From: UMGS1279 sp045630265
GTDB lineage: Bacteria; Bacillota; Clostridia; Oscillospirales; Acutalibacteraceae
Assembly: GCA_045630265.1 (NCBI GenBank)
Contig: JAZQSV010000018.1
Location: forward strand, 1-16,768
DNA: 16,768 bases
Direction of reading: 5' to 3'
Part shown: positions 6,929 to 14,589 of the stretch, one piece after another
Position numbering within the stretch: the stretch's first letter is position 1
Layout: every line of letters begins with the position of its first letter
Translations under genes and position numbers: made by a program
The notes under the pieces: generated by a model
Told to the model about the DNA's origin: nothing
Database searches by the model: none
What the model saw: the letters and a program-made list of their open reading frames with translations, nothing else

Positions 6929-7948
6929 ATGGCTTTACTTGAAGTTAAAGATTTACGTACCTCCTTCTTCACCGACGCAGGCGAGGTAAAGGCCGTAAAC
7001 GGCATTTCCTATAACCTGGAAAGAGGTAAGGTTTTAGGCATAGTTGGTGAGTCGGGCTCGGGAAAATCGGTTTCGGCATATTCCATTATGCAGATTTTGG
7101 CCCCCACCGGCAAAATTGTAGGCGGTTCCATTAAGTTTGACGGTAAAGAGCTTGTAGGCGCAAGCGAAAAGGAAATGAAGGAGATTAGAGGTAACAAAAT
7201 CTCTATCATCTTCCAGGATCCTATGACTTCGCTTAATCCTACCTATACAATAGGCCACCAGCTTATGGAGGCAATACTTCTTCATACCAACCGTAATAAA
7301 AAAGAGGCATATGAAAGAGCGGTTGAAATGCTTCGCCTTGTTAACGTTAACGAGCCGGAGAAAAGAATGAAGCAGTACCCCCACGAATTTTCGGGCGGTA
7401 TGAGACAGAGGGTTGTTATTGCAATGGCCCTTGCCTGCGAACCGGATATTTTGATAGCTGACGAGCCGACAACCGCTTTGGACGTTACCATTCAGGCACA
7501 GATTTTGGAGCTTATGAAGAACCTTCAAAAAGAACTTGGCATGGCAATTATCATGATTACTCACGACCTTGGTGTTGTAGCGCAGATTTGCGACGAGGTT
7601 GTTGTTATGTATGCCGGCTCCATTTGTGAGCAGGGCACCGCGGATGAGATTTTCTATAACCCGAAGCATGAGTACACAAAGGGCCTTATGCGTTCTATCC
7701 CCACTGCAAATACGGCGGGAACAAAATTACAGCCCATTACCGGTACTCCCATTGACCTTCTTAATATGCCAAAGGGTTGTCCCTTTGCCCCCAGGTGCGA
7801 TGCGGCCATGAAGGTATGCTTAACCGAACGTGCTCCCGCGCTTGACATTAACAACTGCCATAGAGCAGCTTGTTGGATGAATGTTAAAGAAGCATATGAA
7901 AAGGGCGAAATAGAACTTGAAGAGGCAGGAGGTAGTGAAAATGAGTGA
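6929..7948 (+). CDS. oppD: oligopeptide ABC transporter ATPase OppD
   Basis: One of two cytoplasmic ATPases that power peptide import. The 339 residues show Walker A GESGSGKS (40-47), Q-loop Q96 in IIFQDP, signature FSGGMRQR (154-161), Walker B ILIADEP (174-180) and the switch histidine H212 (THDL). The C-terminal oligopeptide-transporter extension carries GCPFAPRC, with cysteines at 284, 290, 297 and 310/315. In several Opp/Dpp ATPases this cysteine motif holds a [4Fe-4S] cluster. GGGAGG at 6913-6918 lies 10 nt before the ATG and overlaps the end of oppC. Its last 8 bp overlap oppF, so the two ATPases are likely translationally coupled. Confidence 0.97.
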   Translation: MALLEVKDLRTSFFTDAGEVKAVNGISYNLERGKVLGIVGESGSGKSVSAYSIMQILAPTGKIVGGSIKFDGKELVGASEKEMKEIRGNKISIIFQDPMTSLNPTYTIGHQLMEAILLHTNRNKKEAYERAVEMLRLVNVNEPEKRMKQYPHEFSGGMRQRVVIAMALACEPDILIADEPTTALDVTIQAQILELMKNLQKELGMAIIMITHDLGVVAQICDEVVVMYAGSICEQGTADEIFYNPKHEYTKGLMRSIPTANTAGTKLQPITGTPIDLLNMPKGCPFAPRCDAAMKVCLTERAPALDINNCHRAACWMNVKEAYEKGEIELEEAGGSENE

Positions 7949-8930
7949 TAATCTAAAAAACACACCTCTTGTTGAAGTCAAAAATCTTAAACAGTATTTT
8001 GATATCAACGTTGGTTTTATGAAAACAAAGCCGCTTAAGGCGGTTGACGACGTTTCCTTTGCTATAAATAGGCAGGAAACCTTGGGCCTGGTTGGTGAAT
8101 CGGGTTGCGGTAAAACTACAGTTGGCCGCACACTTCTTAACCTTTATAAACCCACAGCGGGTGAAATATGGTACGATGGAAAGCAAATTGTAACCAAGCA
8201 GGATATTACCGAGTTCCGCAAAAAGGCAACAATGGTTTTCCAAGACCCCTATTCATCTTTAAACCCTCGTATGACGGTTGCTGACATTATTGGTGAGCCG
8301 CTTGATATCCATAACCTCTGCAAAACTCCTGAGGAGCGTAGAGCAAGGATTTTGGAGCTTATGGAGCACGTTGGTCTTAACAGCGAGCACGCTAGCCGCT
8401 ACGCTCACGAATTTTCGGGTGGGCAAAGGCAGAGAATCGGTATTGCCCGTTCACTTGCCGTTAACCCTGAGTTTATAGTTTGTGATGAGCCTGTTTCGGC
8501 ATTGGACGTTTCTATTCAAGCGCAGGTCATCAATATGTTTGACGAGCTTCAAGATAAGCTTGGTCTTACCTATTTATTTATTGCTCACAACCTTTTGGTT
8601 GTTAGGCATATTAGTGACAGAATTGCGGTTATGTACCTTGGAAAAATGGTTGAGCTGGCCGATTCCAAAGAAATTTATGAAAGACCTCTTCACCCATACT
8701 CAAAGGCACTTATGTCTGCAGTTCCCGTTCCCGACCCGAAGATAGCAAGAGCAAATCAGCGCATTTCTCTTGAGGGCGACATTCCTAGTCCCCTAAACGC
8801 TCCTTCAGGTTGTCCCTTCAGAACGCGTTGCCCATATGCAAGTGAGCAGTGCGCTATGGAGGTACCTGAATTTAAAGAGGTATCTAAGGGACATTTCGTG
8901 GCCTGTCATAAGGTTGCGGAAATAAATTAA
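7941..8930 (+). CDS. oppF: oligopeptide ABC transporter ATPase OppF
   Basis: The second ATPase of the peptide importer, 329 residues. Walker A is GESGCGKT (52-59), with Q101 in VFQDPY, signature FSGGQRQR (158-165), Walker B FIVCDEP (178-184) and H216 in IAHNL. The C-terminal extension again has the cysteine motif GCPFRTRC (C291, C297, C304, C322), so both ATPases appear equipped for a metal cluster. AGGAGG at 7927-7932, inside the end of oppD, fixes the ATG at 7941. The frame is open 24 bp further upstream but has no ribosome binding site there. Confidence 0.97.
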   Translation: MSDNLKNTPLVEVKNLKQYFDINVGFMKTKPLKAVDDVSFAINRQETLGLVGESGCGKTTVGRTLLNLYKPTAGEIWYDGKQIVTKQDITEFRKKATMVFQDPYSSLNPRMTVADIIGEPLDIHNLCKTPEERRARILELMEHVGLNSEHASRYAHEFSGGQRQRIGIARSLAVNPEFIVCDEPVSALDVSIQAQVINMFDELQDKLGLTYLFIAHNLLVVRHISDRIAVMYLGKMVELADSKEIYERPLHPYSKALMSAVPVPDPKIARANQRISLEGDIPSPLNAPSGCPFRTRCPYASEQCAMEVPEFKEVSKGHFVACHKVAEIN

Positions 8931-8943
8931 TTTAGGTTAGAAA

Positions 8944-8981
8944 TGCCCCGAGGTAAGAGTGCATACCCAAGGGGCAGTTTG
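8944..8981 (+). terminator. hairpin between oppF and oppA (attenuator or processing site)
   Basis: TGCCCC (8944-8949) pairs with GGGGCA (8971-8976), and inside it GGTA (8952-8955) pairs with TACC (8964-8967), forming a bulged two-part stem. The following GTTTGT is a weak U-tract. In ABC operons, a hairpin between the transporter subunits and the binding protein often tunes the relative abundance of the two mRNAs. Partial termination and 3'-end protection are both possible. Confidence 0.5.
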
Positions 8982-9008
8982 TAACAAAATATGAAAGGAT
9001 TGATTTTC

Positions 9009-10772
9009 ATGAAAAAGATTCTTGCTTTAGCGTTAGTTGTTGTAATGCTTTTTAGTATGGCAGCTTGCGGCGGCGCCAAAACCGGCGATACTGTTAAAGC
9101 TCCTACTCTTAACTATATTTACAACACTAATGACTCTCACAAGGCAATTGCTGAGTATCTTCAGGGCGCACTTGCTTCTGTTGGTATCAACATGAACCTT
9201 GAGAACCAGGAATGGAATACATTCCTTAACACCCGTAAAAACGGCGACTACACCGTAGCTCGTAACGGTTGGATTGCTGACTACAACGATCCTATCTGCT
9301 TCCTTGATATGTGGACCAGCGCTTCCGGTAACAACGACGTTCAGTTCGGTAAAGGCGCTCACAAAGACCTTAAAATGTACAACGTTGACCTCACTCCTTA
9401 CGGCGGCGAGAACGTTAAAAACGGTACTTGGGCAGAAACCTATGACGTACTTATCGGCCTTATCAAGGCTTGCACAGATAACGAGAAACGTTATGCTATG
9501 ATGCACCTTGCTGAGGATATGCTTATGGAGACCGGTTGTATTACTCCTATCTACTACTACACCGACCTTTATATGATTGCTGACGGCGTTAAGGGCTTCT
9601 TCTCTAACCCCCTTGGCTACAAATACTTTATGAACACAACTGTTAACGGCAAAACCGATAACATCAACGTATGTCTTGCTTCTGAGCCTGACACACTTGA
9701 CCCCCCTCTTAACTCTGCAGTTGACGGCGCTACCATGATTGCTCACCTTTTCTCAGGTCTTGCAAAATGGGCTAACGTTGACGGCAAGCTCACCATCGTT
9801 GCTGACGCTGCTGAAGAGCTTGTTAAGGGTGTTGCTAACGATGACGGTACCGTAACCTACACCTATACTCTCCGTGAAGGCCTCAAATGGTCCAACGGCG
9901 ACGCTCTCAAGGCTTCCGACTTTGAGAAGGCTTGGAACCGTGCAGCTCCTGCTGACCTTGGTTCTGTCTACGGCTACATGTTCGAAATCGTTAAGGGTTA
10001 CGAAGATGGCAACCTTGCAGTAACTGCTGATGACGCTAAGAGAACTCTTACCGTTACCATCTCCAATGCAGTTAACTACTGGGATGAGCTTTTGGCATTC
10101 CCTGTATACTTCCCTGTACACAGCTCTGCTTACAACAGCGAGAAGTGGGCTACTGAAGCTTCTACTTACATCTGTAATGGTCCTTACGTAATGTCCGGTT
10201 GGGAGCACAAGAGCATTATTACTCTTAAGAAGAACCCCAACTACATCGACAAAGATAAGGTTTCTATGGAAAAGATTAGCTGCTACCTCTCTGACGATGC
10301 AAACAACATGCTTGCTAACTTCAAGAAGGGCGACTGGCAGTTCATCGACGATGTTCCTACCAACGAAATCGCAACCCTTAAGAAGGATTATCCCAACAAC
10401 TTTGTTGTAGCTGGTCAAATCGGTACCTACTACGTATGCTGGAACGTTAACGAGGACCTCCTCCCCGGTTCTAAGCTTGACGCAGTAGAGAAGGAAAAGG
10501 CACAGCAGGAAATCCGTAAAGCAATGGGTCTTCTCTTCGACCGTAATCACATTGCTGAAAACGTATCTCAGGCCGGTGAAATCCCTGCATCCTCTTTCGT
10601 TGCTATGGGTATGACCGATGCTGATGGTACAGAGTTCTATAAGAACGCTAATAAGGCAGCTGGCAACTCTTACGTTGGTTACTTCGATACCTCTAAAGAG
10701 GCATTCGAGGGCAATGTAAAGACTGCTGTTGAAACCCTTAAGAAGTATTATGACCTTAAGGTTGCCGAATAA
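9009..10772 (+). CDS. oppA: peptide-binding lipoprotein OppA/SBP_bac_5, circularly permuted
   Basis: The peptide-capture subunit, 587 residues. A signal peptide ends in a lipobox (SMAAC, lipidated Cys20), so it is anchored to the outer membrane face. The family parts are all present but in an abnormal order. Residues 31-212 are what normally forms the C-terminal third: YNTNDSHKAIAEYLQ, NQEWNTFLNTR, GDYTVARNGWIADYNDP, and TPIYYYTDLYMIADGVKGF ending with FMNTTV. Residues 217-587 then start like a normal mature N-terminus (NINVCLASEPDTLDPPLN), run through YTYTLREGLKWSNGD and NGPYVMSGW, and stop after VETLKKYYDLKVAE, just where YNTxDxHK should follow. Nothing is duplicated or lost, and codon use is uniform and strongly biased (GCT, AAC), which suggests high expression. 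AAAGGA at 8994-8999, 9 nt before ATG 9009, sets the start. An in-frame ATG at 8991 has no ribosome binding site and would lengthen the signal peptide. Confidence 0.93.
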   Translation: MKKILALALVVVMLFSMAACGGAKTGDTVKAPTLNYIYNTNDSHKAIAEYLQGALASVGINMNLENQEWNTFLNTRKNGDYTVARNGWIADYNDPICFLDMWTSASGNNDVQFGKGAHKDLKMYNVDLTPYGGENVKNGTWAETYDVLIGLIKACTDNEKRYAMMHLAEDMLMETGCITPIYYYTDLYMIADGVKGFFSNPLGYKYFMNTTVNGKTDNINVCLASEPDTLDPPLNSAVDGATMIAHLFSGLAKWANVDGKLTIVADAAEELVKGVANDDGTVTYTYTLREGLKWSNGDALKASDFEKAWNRAAPADLGSVYGYMFEIVKGYEDGNLAVTADDAKRTLTVTISNAVNYWDELLAFPVYFPVHSSAYNSEKWATEASTYICNGPYVMSGWEHKSIITLKKNPNYIDKDKVSMEKISCYLSDDANNMLANFKKGDWQFIDDVPTNEIATLKKDYPNNFVVAGQIGTYYVCWNVNEDLLPGSKLDAVEKEKAQQEIRKAMGLLFDRNHIAENVSQAGEIPASSFVAMGMTDADGTEFYKNANKAAGNSYVGYFDTSKEAFEGNVKTAVETLKKYYDLKVAE

Positions 10773-10840
10773 TTTTTAGCAAAGTAATATTTAAAAGAAA
10801 TAACTAATGTTCTTATTACTTGCACTCAATAAGACATAAA

Positions 10841-10878
10841 AAAATAACGGTCTCCGCAAAAGCGGGGGCCGTTATTTT
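10841..10878 (+). terminator. strong terminator of the opp operon
   Basis: A 17-bp stem (10841-10857 with 10862-10878) contains two T-G wobbles and an AAAA loop. Its outer pairs are A-rich on the left and TTATTTT on the right, so it could also stop transcription from the other side. A second inverted pair just upstream, GCAAAGTAATA (10779-10789) with TATTACTTGC (10814-10823), may add structure to the oppA mRNA end. Confidence 0.92.
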
Positions 10879-10902
10879 GTGTCCTGCCTGAAAAGTAATG
10901 AA

Positions 10903-11079
10903 GTTGTTTATTTGTAACAGTAAAACAACATACTGTCTGAGCAGTGAATTAGGTTGCCTACCTATAAAACCGGACAGTAAAATATGCAAAGATTTAGTCC
11001 GCGGGATAAAAGGCTACACCTTTTTGGCAATTTATTTTCGAAAACTTGGGCGCCAACGCGTGGTGTTTACAAAAAGTTT
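10903..11079 (+). ncRNA. candidate structured noncoding RNA, family unknown
   Basis: Just after the opp terminator, about 180 bp folds on paper into an ordered series of short stems. GTTGTTT (10903-10909) pairs with AAACAAC (10923-10929). ACTGTC (10932-10937) pairs with GACAGT (10973-10978) and encloses TAGGT (10950-10954) with ACCTA (10960-10964). AAAAGG (11008-11013) pairs with CCTTTT (11019-11024). AAACTT (11042-11047) pairs with AAGTTT (11074-11079) and encloses GCGCCA (11050-11055) with TGGTGT (11061-11066). The stretch is less AT-rich than the DNA that follows. No coding frame with a ribosome binding site is present. I do not recognise the family, and no clear promoter was found. Confidence 0.35.
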
Positions 11080-11644
11080 ATAATTTATTCAAAAAGATTA
11101 TATTTTACTTTAAATATGTGAAAAAGGGCGGTTTTGGGTTTTAAAAGTACAAAAAATGTCTTTTTTTGTCTAAAAAATGGGGATAAACACTAAAAAAGTA
11201 GTAAAAAATCAGTATGATGTAAAAAATGTTGTAAAAAGGTTTAAAGATTTACTAAAAGTTAACCAAAATTTAGACTTTAATTGTCTTTAAAATATGGTAA
11301 AATAAAATAGTAATTAGTGGTATTATGTGTAGGGTGTAATTTGCTTGTCTAAAATCACCAAATATCGCAGGTTTTTACTAGTAAACATCGAAAAATGCAT
11401 AGCAAAAGGTTGTTTTTCTTGTTTATTTTTAATATCTGTGGGGTGGACGCATAATATTATAAAATTATATAAATATATGCTTTGAATAAAAGCGGCGGAA
11501 AAATTTGTGCCACCTTTTTCGGTTACAGTATCCCGAAAGCAAGAATGGTAAATCTCTTACATACAATTGATTATAGGTTTTAAGATTACCCAAAAAATTG
11601 GTGGACAAAACGTATTCCAAATTTTATTAGCGGAGGGAAAACTA
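11080..11644. other. AT-rich gene-free region upstream of the second transporter operon
   Basis: No credible gene is seen on either strand. It must hold the promoter of the operon starting at 11645. Weak candidates are TTGTCT (11281-11286) with TAAAAT (11303-11308) after 16 bp, and TGGACG (11444-11449) with TATAAA (11468-11473) after 18 bp. A perfect 12-bp palindrome TTTACTAGTAAA (11374-11385) could be an operator. A small hairpin pairs TTTCGG (11517-11522) with CCGAAA (11533-11538). If either promoter is used, the leader is 170 nt or longer. Confidence 0.45.
11374..11385. promoter_or_regulatory. 12-bp palindrome, possible operator
   Basis: TTTACTAGTAAA is a perfect palindrome lying between the two weak promoter candidates upstream of the sugar transporter operon. 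Dimeric regulators commonly bind such sites. The regulator is unknown and the match could be chance in AT-rich DNA. Confidence 0.25.
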
Positions 11645-14575
11645 ATGAAAAGAAAGTTATGCCTTGCACTGGCAGTGGTAATGTTACTTACAAGCATTAC
11701 TGTTTTCGGCAGCTCTGCCGAAGAATCCCAAGTGCTTGCCGACTCTGATGCAGTTAAAAACATTAGTGGCGACGAGTTATCATATGAAAGCTATATTGCT
11801 GCATATGGGGATTTTGCTAATGCAACCAATAGCGTTACTGTTGACGCTGTTGATTATAAATCCTTAAATGGAGCGGTAGTAGAAAAGCTCGACACCTTTG
11901 AGGGCAAAGCAACCGTTTTAAAATGGGCAAATGAGGAAGGTAGCGTAGTTTACGAGGTTAATATCCCCACAGACGGACTTTACACTGTAAGGTTTGATTA
12001 CTATGCTCTCCCCAAGAGAAATAATCCTATCTCACTTGGTATGAAGGTGGATGGGGAGGTTCTGTTCTCTGCAATGACAGACTTTACTCTTCCCAGATGT
12101 TTTGTTGACGATGGTGATATTCGTGTTGACGGCATCGGTAACGAGTTTGCTCCTGCACAGAAAGAATATTATGCATTCCAGCAAAACTACTTTAAGGACC
12201 CTGCTGCAATCAGGTCAGAGCCCTATGCACTGCCCCTTAAAGCAGGCAAACATATTATTGAAATCTCATCTTTGGCTGAACCCTTCGCCCTTAATGAGAT
12301 TGTTTTTGATATTCCTGTGGAATATAAAGATTATGATACTGTTTCTGCCGATTATGATAGTTCCAAAAATGCAACTCTTGAGAAACCAATTAAAATAGAG
12401 GGCGAGACCGCTGCTTTCAAGAACACCTTCTCCTTGGTTCCTCAGTACGACCAGGGCGACCCCACTGTTTCCTCTAAAAACGGTGTTGACCCCTACAAAA
12501 CCCGTATTAACTTTATGGGCGACCTTAACTGGCAAAAGCCAGGCGAGAAAATCACCTGGAAATTTACGGTTCCCGAAAGTGGATATTATAAGCTTGGCAT
12601 TCGCTACAAGCAAAACCTTGTTGTTAACGGCATTTCCTACCGTAAACTCACGGTTGACGGAGTTCAGCCCTTTGCTGAAGCAGGCGAAATCGGCTTTGCT
12701 TATTGCCTTAACTGGGAATATAAAGAGTTTGGCGACGACGAAGGCAACCCCTATCTTCTTTATTTGAAAGAGGGCGAGCACGAGCTGGCTATGGAGGTTG
12801 TTTTGGGCGACCTTGAGCAGCCCGTTCGCGACCTTATCTCCCTTATGGGTAAGGTAGGCGACCTTTACAGAAAAATGGTTATGGTTACCGGTTCCACACC
12901 TGATACCAGCCGTGACTACGAGTTGTTTAACCAGATTCCCGGTTTCCTTGATACCTTGCAGACATATAGCGACGAGCTTTACAGAATAGCAGAGCAAACC
13001 GAAAAGCTTGCAGGTAAAACCGGTGGTACAAATGCCACCTCGATTCGTGCTTTCGCAGTTATTATCGACGAGATGATAGCTCATAAGCACACTGCACACC
13101 AATATATGAACTCCTACTTCTCCAACTATACCAGTGTTAGCGCACTTGCTTACTCTATGATGGAGCAGTCGGTAAGTATTGACTATTTTGAGGTTGCGGC
13201 TCCCGACACCGAGTTTGTTAATCCTACCGCAAGTTGGTGGAAGAGAACCTCATTTAGCTTACAGCGTTTCCTTGCATCCTTTAACTCTAACTACAACAGT
13301 GTTTCAGGTAAGGCCGAGACCGATGAGATTGTTACTATTTGGGCCAACTGGGGCCGCGACCAGATTCGCGTTCTTAACAATCTGCTCGAATCTTCCTTCA
13401 CTCCCTCTACCGGAATTGGAGTAAACCTACAGCTTTCAAACGCTTCCTACGTTCAGGCAATTCTTTCGGGCCGCGGACCTGACTGCTCGCTTAATATGCC
13501 CCGTACTTCTCCCGTTGACCTTGCTCTGCGTGGCGGAATGATTGACCTTAAGCAGTTCGACAAGTACGACCCCGAAACAAGGGAGTTCACCGACGAATAT
13601 ACAGGTGATTTTACAAATACCCTTAAGAGGTTCAAGCCGGATGGCGCTAATCCCAAAATGAACCCCACACTTCCTTATACCTTCCAAGACGGCATTTACG
13701 CAATGCCCGATACATACACCTTCAATATGCTCTTCTACCGTACCGATATTTTCGAAGAGTATAAGTTGGAGCCACCTACCACTTGGGATGAGTATATTGA
13801 TGTTGCTTCGGTATTCTACAGAAATAACCTACAGGCATGTATGCCTAACTCCACGACCATTGATACAGGAATTTTGCCTACACTTATAATGCAGATGGGT
13901 GGAGATATTTATAACGAAAACCACTCTGGTACACTTCTTGCTACCGGTACATCCATTAAGGCATTTGAATTCTGGACCAACTTCTATACCGAGTATGGTT
14001 TCCCGATTACTGCTGAATTCTATAATCGTTTCCGCTTAGGTATTATGCCTATGGGTGTTCAGCCATACACACTTTACATTTCTCTTGATATGGCCGCTCA
14101 GGAAATCAATGGTAAATGGAAGATGATTCCTATTCCAGGCTACGTCAATGAGGATGGCTCAGTAAATAACATTCAGGCCGGTGCAGGTTCGGGTTGCGGT
14201 ATTTTGAAAATTGCTAAACATCCTAAGCTTGGTTGGGAATTCCTTAAATGGTGGACCTCTGCAGATACTCAGCTTGCATACTCCAACGGTTGCGAATCTA
14301 TCCTTGGCGTTGCAGGACGTGTTGCTACTTCTAATGTAGAGGCGCTTACCAAAATGGGCTGGAATAACGAAACTGTTGAACAGCTTTTGGCTCAGCTTAG
14401 GATGATTCAGGAAGTTCCCGAGGTTCCCGGAAGCTACTACACCTCCAGAGCTATTTATCAGGCATACTGGAACGTTGTAAGTGGTGGTAAGAATCCTAAA
14501 GATATGCTCATTCAGTGGGCTGAAGTGGCAGACGCCGAAATTCAGCGCAAACGAGCACAGTACAATATTAAGTAA
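11645..14575 (+). CDS. very large secreted solute-binding protein with two N-terminal jelly-roll-like domains
   Basis: The likely capture subunit of a CUT1-type ABC importer, 976 residues, more than twice the usual 400-450 of a family 1 binding protein. A signal peptide (about 1-25) ends at FGSSA-EE, a signal peptidase I type site. There is no lipobox: the only nearby cysteine is C6, before the hydrophobic core. Residues about 45-225 and 245-390 look like two beta-sandwich domains of the carbohydrate-binding or galactose-binding-like kind, each with a strand pattern such as YEVNIPTDGLYTVRFDYY or WKFTVPESGYYKLGIRY and a closing AGKHIIEI or EGEHELAMEV strand. Residues 390-520 are mostly helical. 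From about 560 on it is an SBP_bac_1 domain (EIVTIWANWG, PTTWDEYIDVA, GCGILKIAKHPKLGWEFLKWW). GGAGGG at 11632-11637, 7 nt upstream, sets the start. Two permeases follow within 15 bp. The ligand is unknown; sugar is inferred from family and domains. Confidence 0.87.
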   Translation: MKRKLCLALAVVMLLTSITVFGSSAEESQVLADSDAVKNISGDELSYESYIAAYGDFANATNSVTVDAVDYKSLNGAVVEKLDTFEGKATVLKWANEEGSVVYEVNIPTDGLYTVRFDYYALPKRNNPISLGMKVDGEVLFSAMTDFTLPRCFVDDGDIRVDGIGNEFAPAQKEYYAFQQNYFKDPAAIRSEPYALPLKAGKHIIEISSLAEPFALNEIVFDIPVEYKDYDTVSADYDSSKNATLEKPIKIEGETAAFKNTFSLVPQYDQGDPTVSSKNGVDPYKTRINFMGDLNWQKPGEKITWKFTVPESGYYKLGIRYKQNLVVNGISYRKLTVDGVQPFAEAGEIGFAYCLNWEYKEFGDDEGNPYLLYLKEGEHELAMEVVLGDLEQPVRDLISLMGKVGDLYRKMVMVTGSTPDTSRDYELFNQIPGFLDTLQTYSDELYRIAEQTEKLAGKTGGTNATSIRAFAVIIDEMIAHKHTAHQYMNSYFSNYTSVSALAYSMMEQSVSIDYFEVAAPDTEFVNPTASWWKRTSFSLQRFLASFNSNYNSVSGKAETDEIVTIWANWGRDQIRVLNNLLESSFTPSTGIGVNLQLSNASYVQAILSGRGPDCSLNMPRTSPVDLALRGGMIDLKQFDKYDPETREFTDEYTGDFTNTLKRFKPDGANPKMNPTLPYTFQDGIYAMPDTYTFNMLFYRTDIFEEYKLEPPTTWDEYIDVASVFYRNNLQACMPNSTTIDTGILPTLIMQMGGDIYNENHSGTLLATGTSIKAFEFWTNFYTEYGFPITAEFYNRFRLGIMPMGVQPYTLYISLDMAAQEINGKWKMIPIPGYVNEDGSVNNIQAGAGSGCGILKIAKHPKLGWEFLKWWTSADTQLAYSNGCESILGVAGRVATSNVEALTKMGWNNETVEQLLAQLRMIQEVPEVPGSYYTSRAIYQAYWNVVSGGKNPKDMLIQWAEVADAEIQRKRAQYNIK

Positions 14576-14589
14576 GGAGGTAGTGAAAA

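Noticed and set aside
7034..7669. 211-residue open frame on the - strand inside oppD
   Set aside because: It lies fully antisense to a clear ATPase gene with all its motifs and shows no independent signal.
9033..9746. 237-residue open frame on the - strand inside oppA
   Set aside because: It is the antisense shadow of a codon-biased gene. It has no ribosome binding site and no recognisable protein features.
9009..10772. oppA as two adjacent gene fragments or a frameshifted pseudogene
   Set aside because: The frame is continuous over 587 codons with one signal peptide, one stop and uniform codon use. All family segments are present once, only reordered.
10898..11083. 61-residue open frame in the noncoding region after oppA
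   Set aside because: There is no ribosome binding site, the composition does not look like a protein, and the stretch overlaps a series of base-paired stems.
11567..11644. N-terminal extension of the large binding protein
   Set aside because: No ribosome binding site precedes it and it would bury the signal peptide. GGAGGG at 11632 supports the ATG at 11645.
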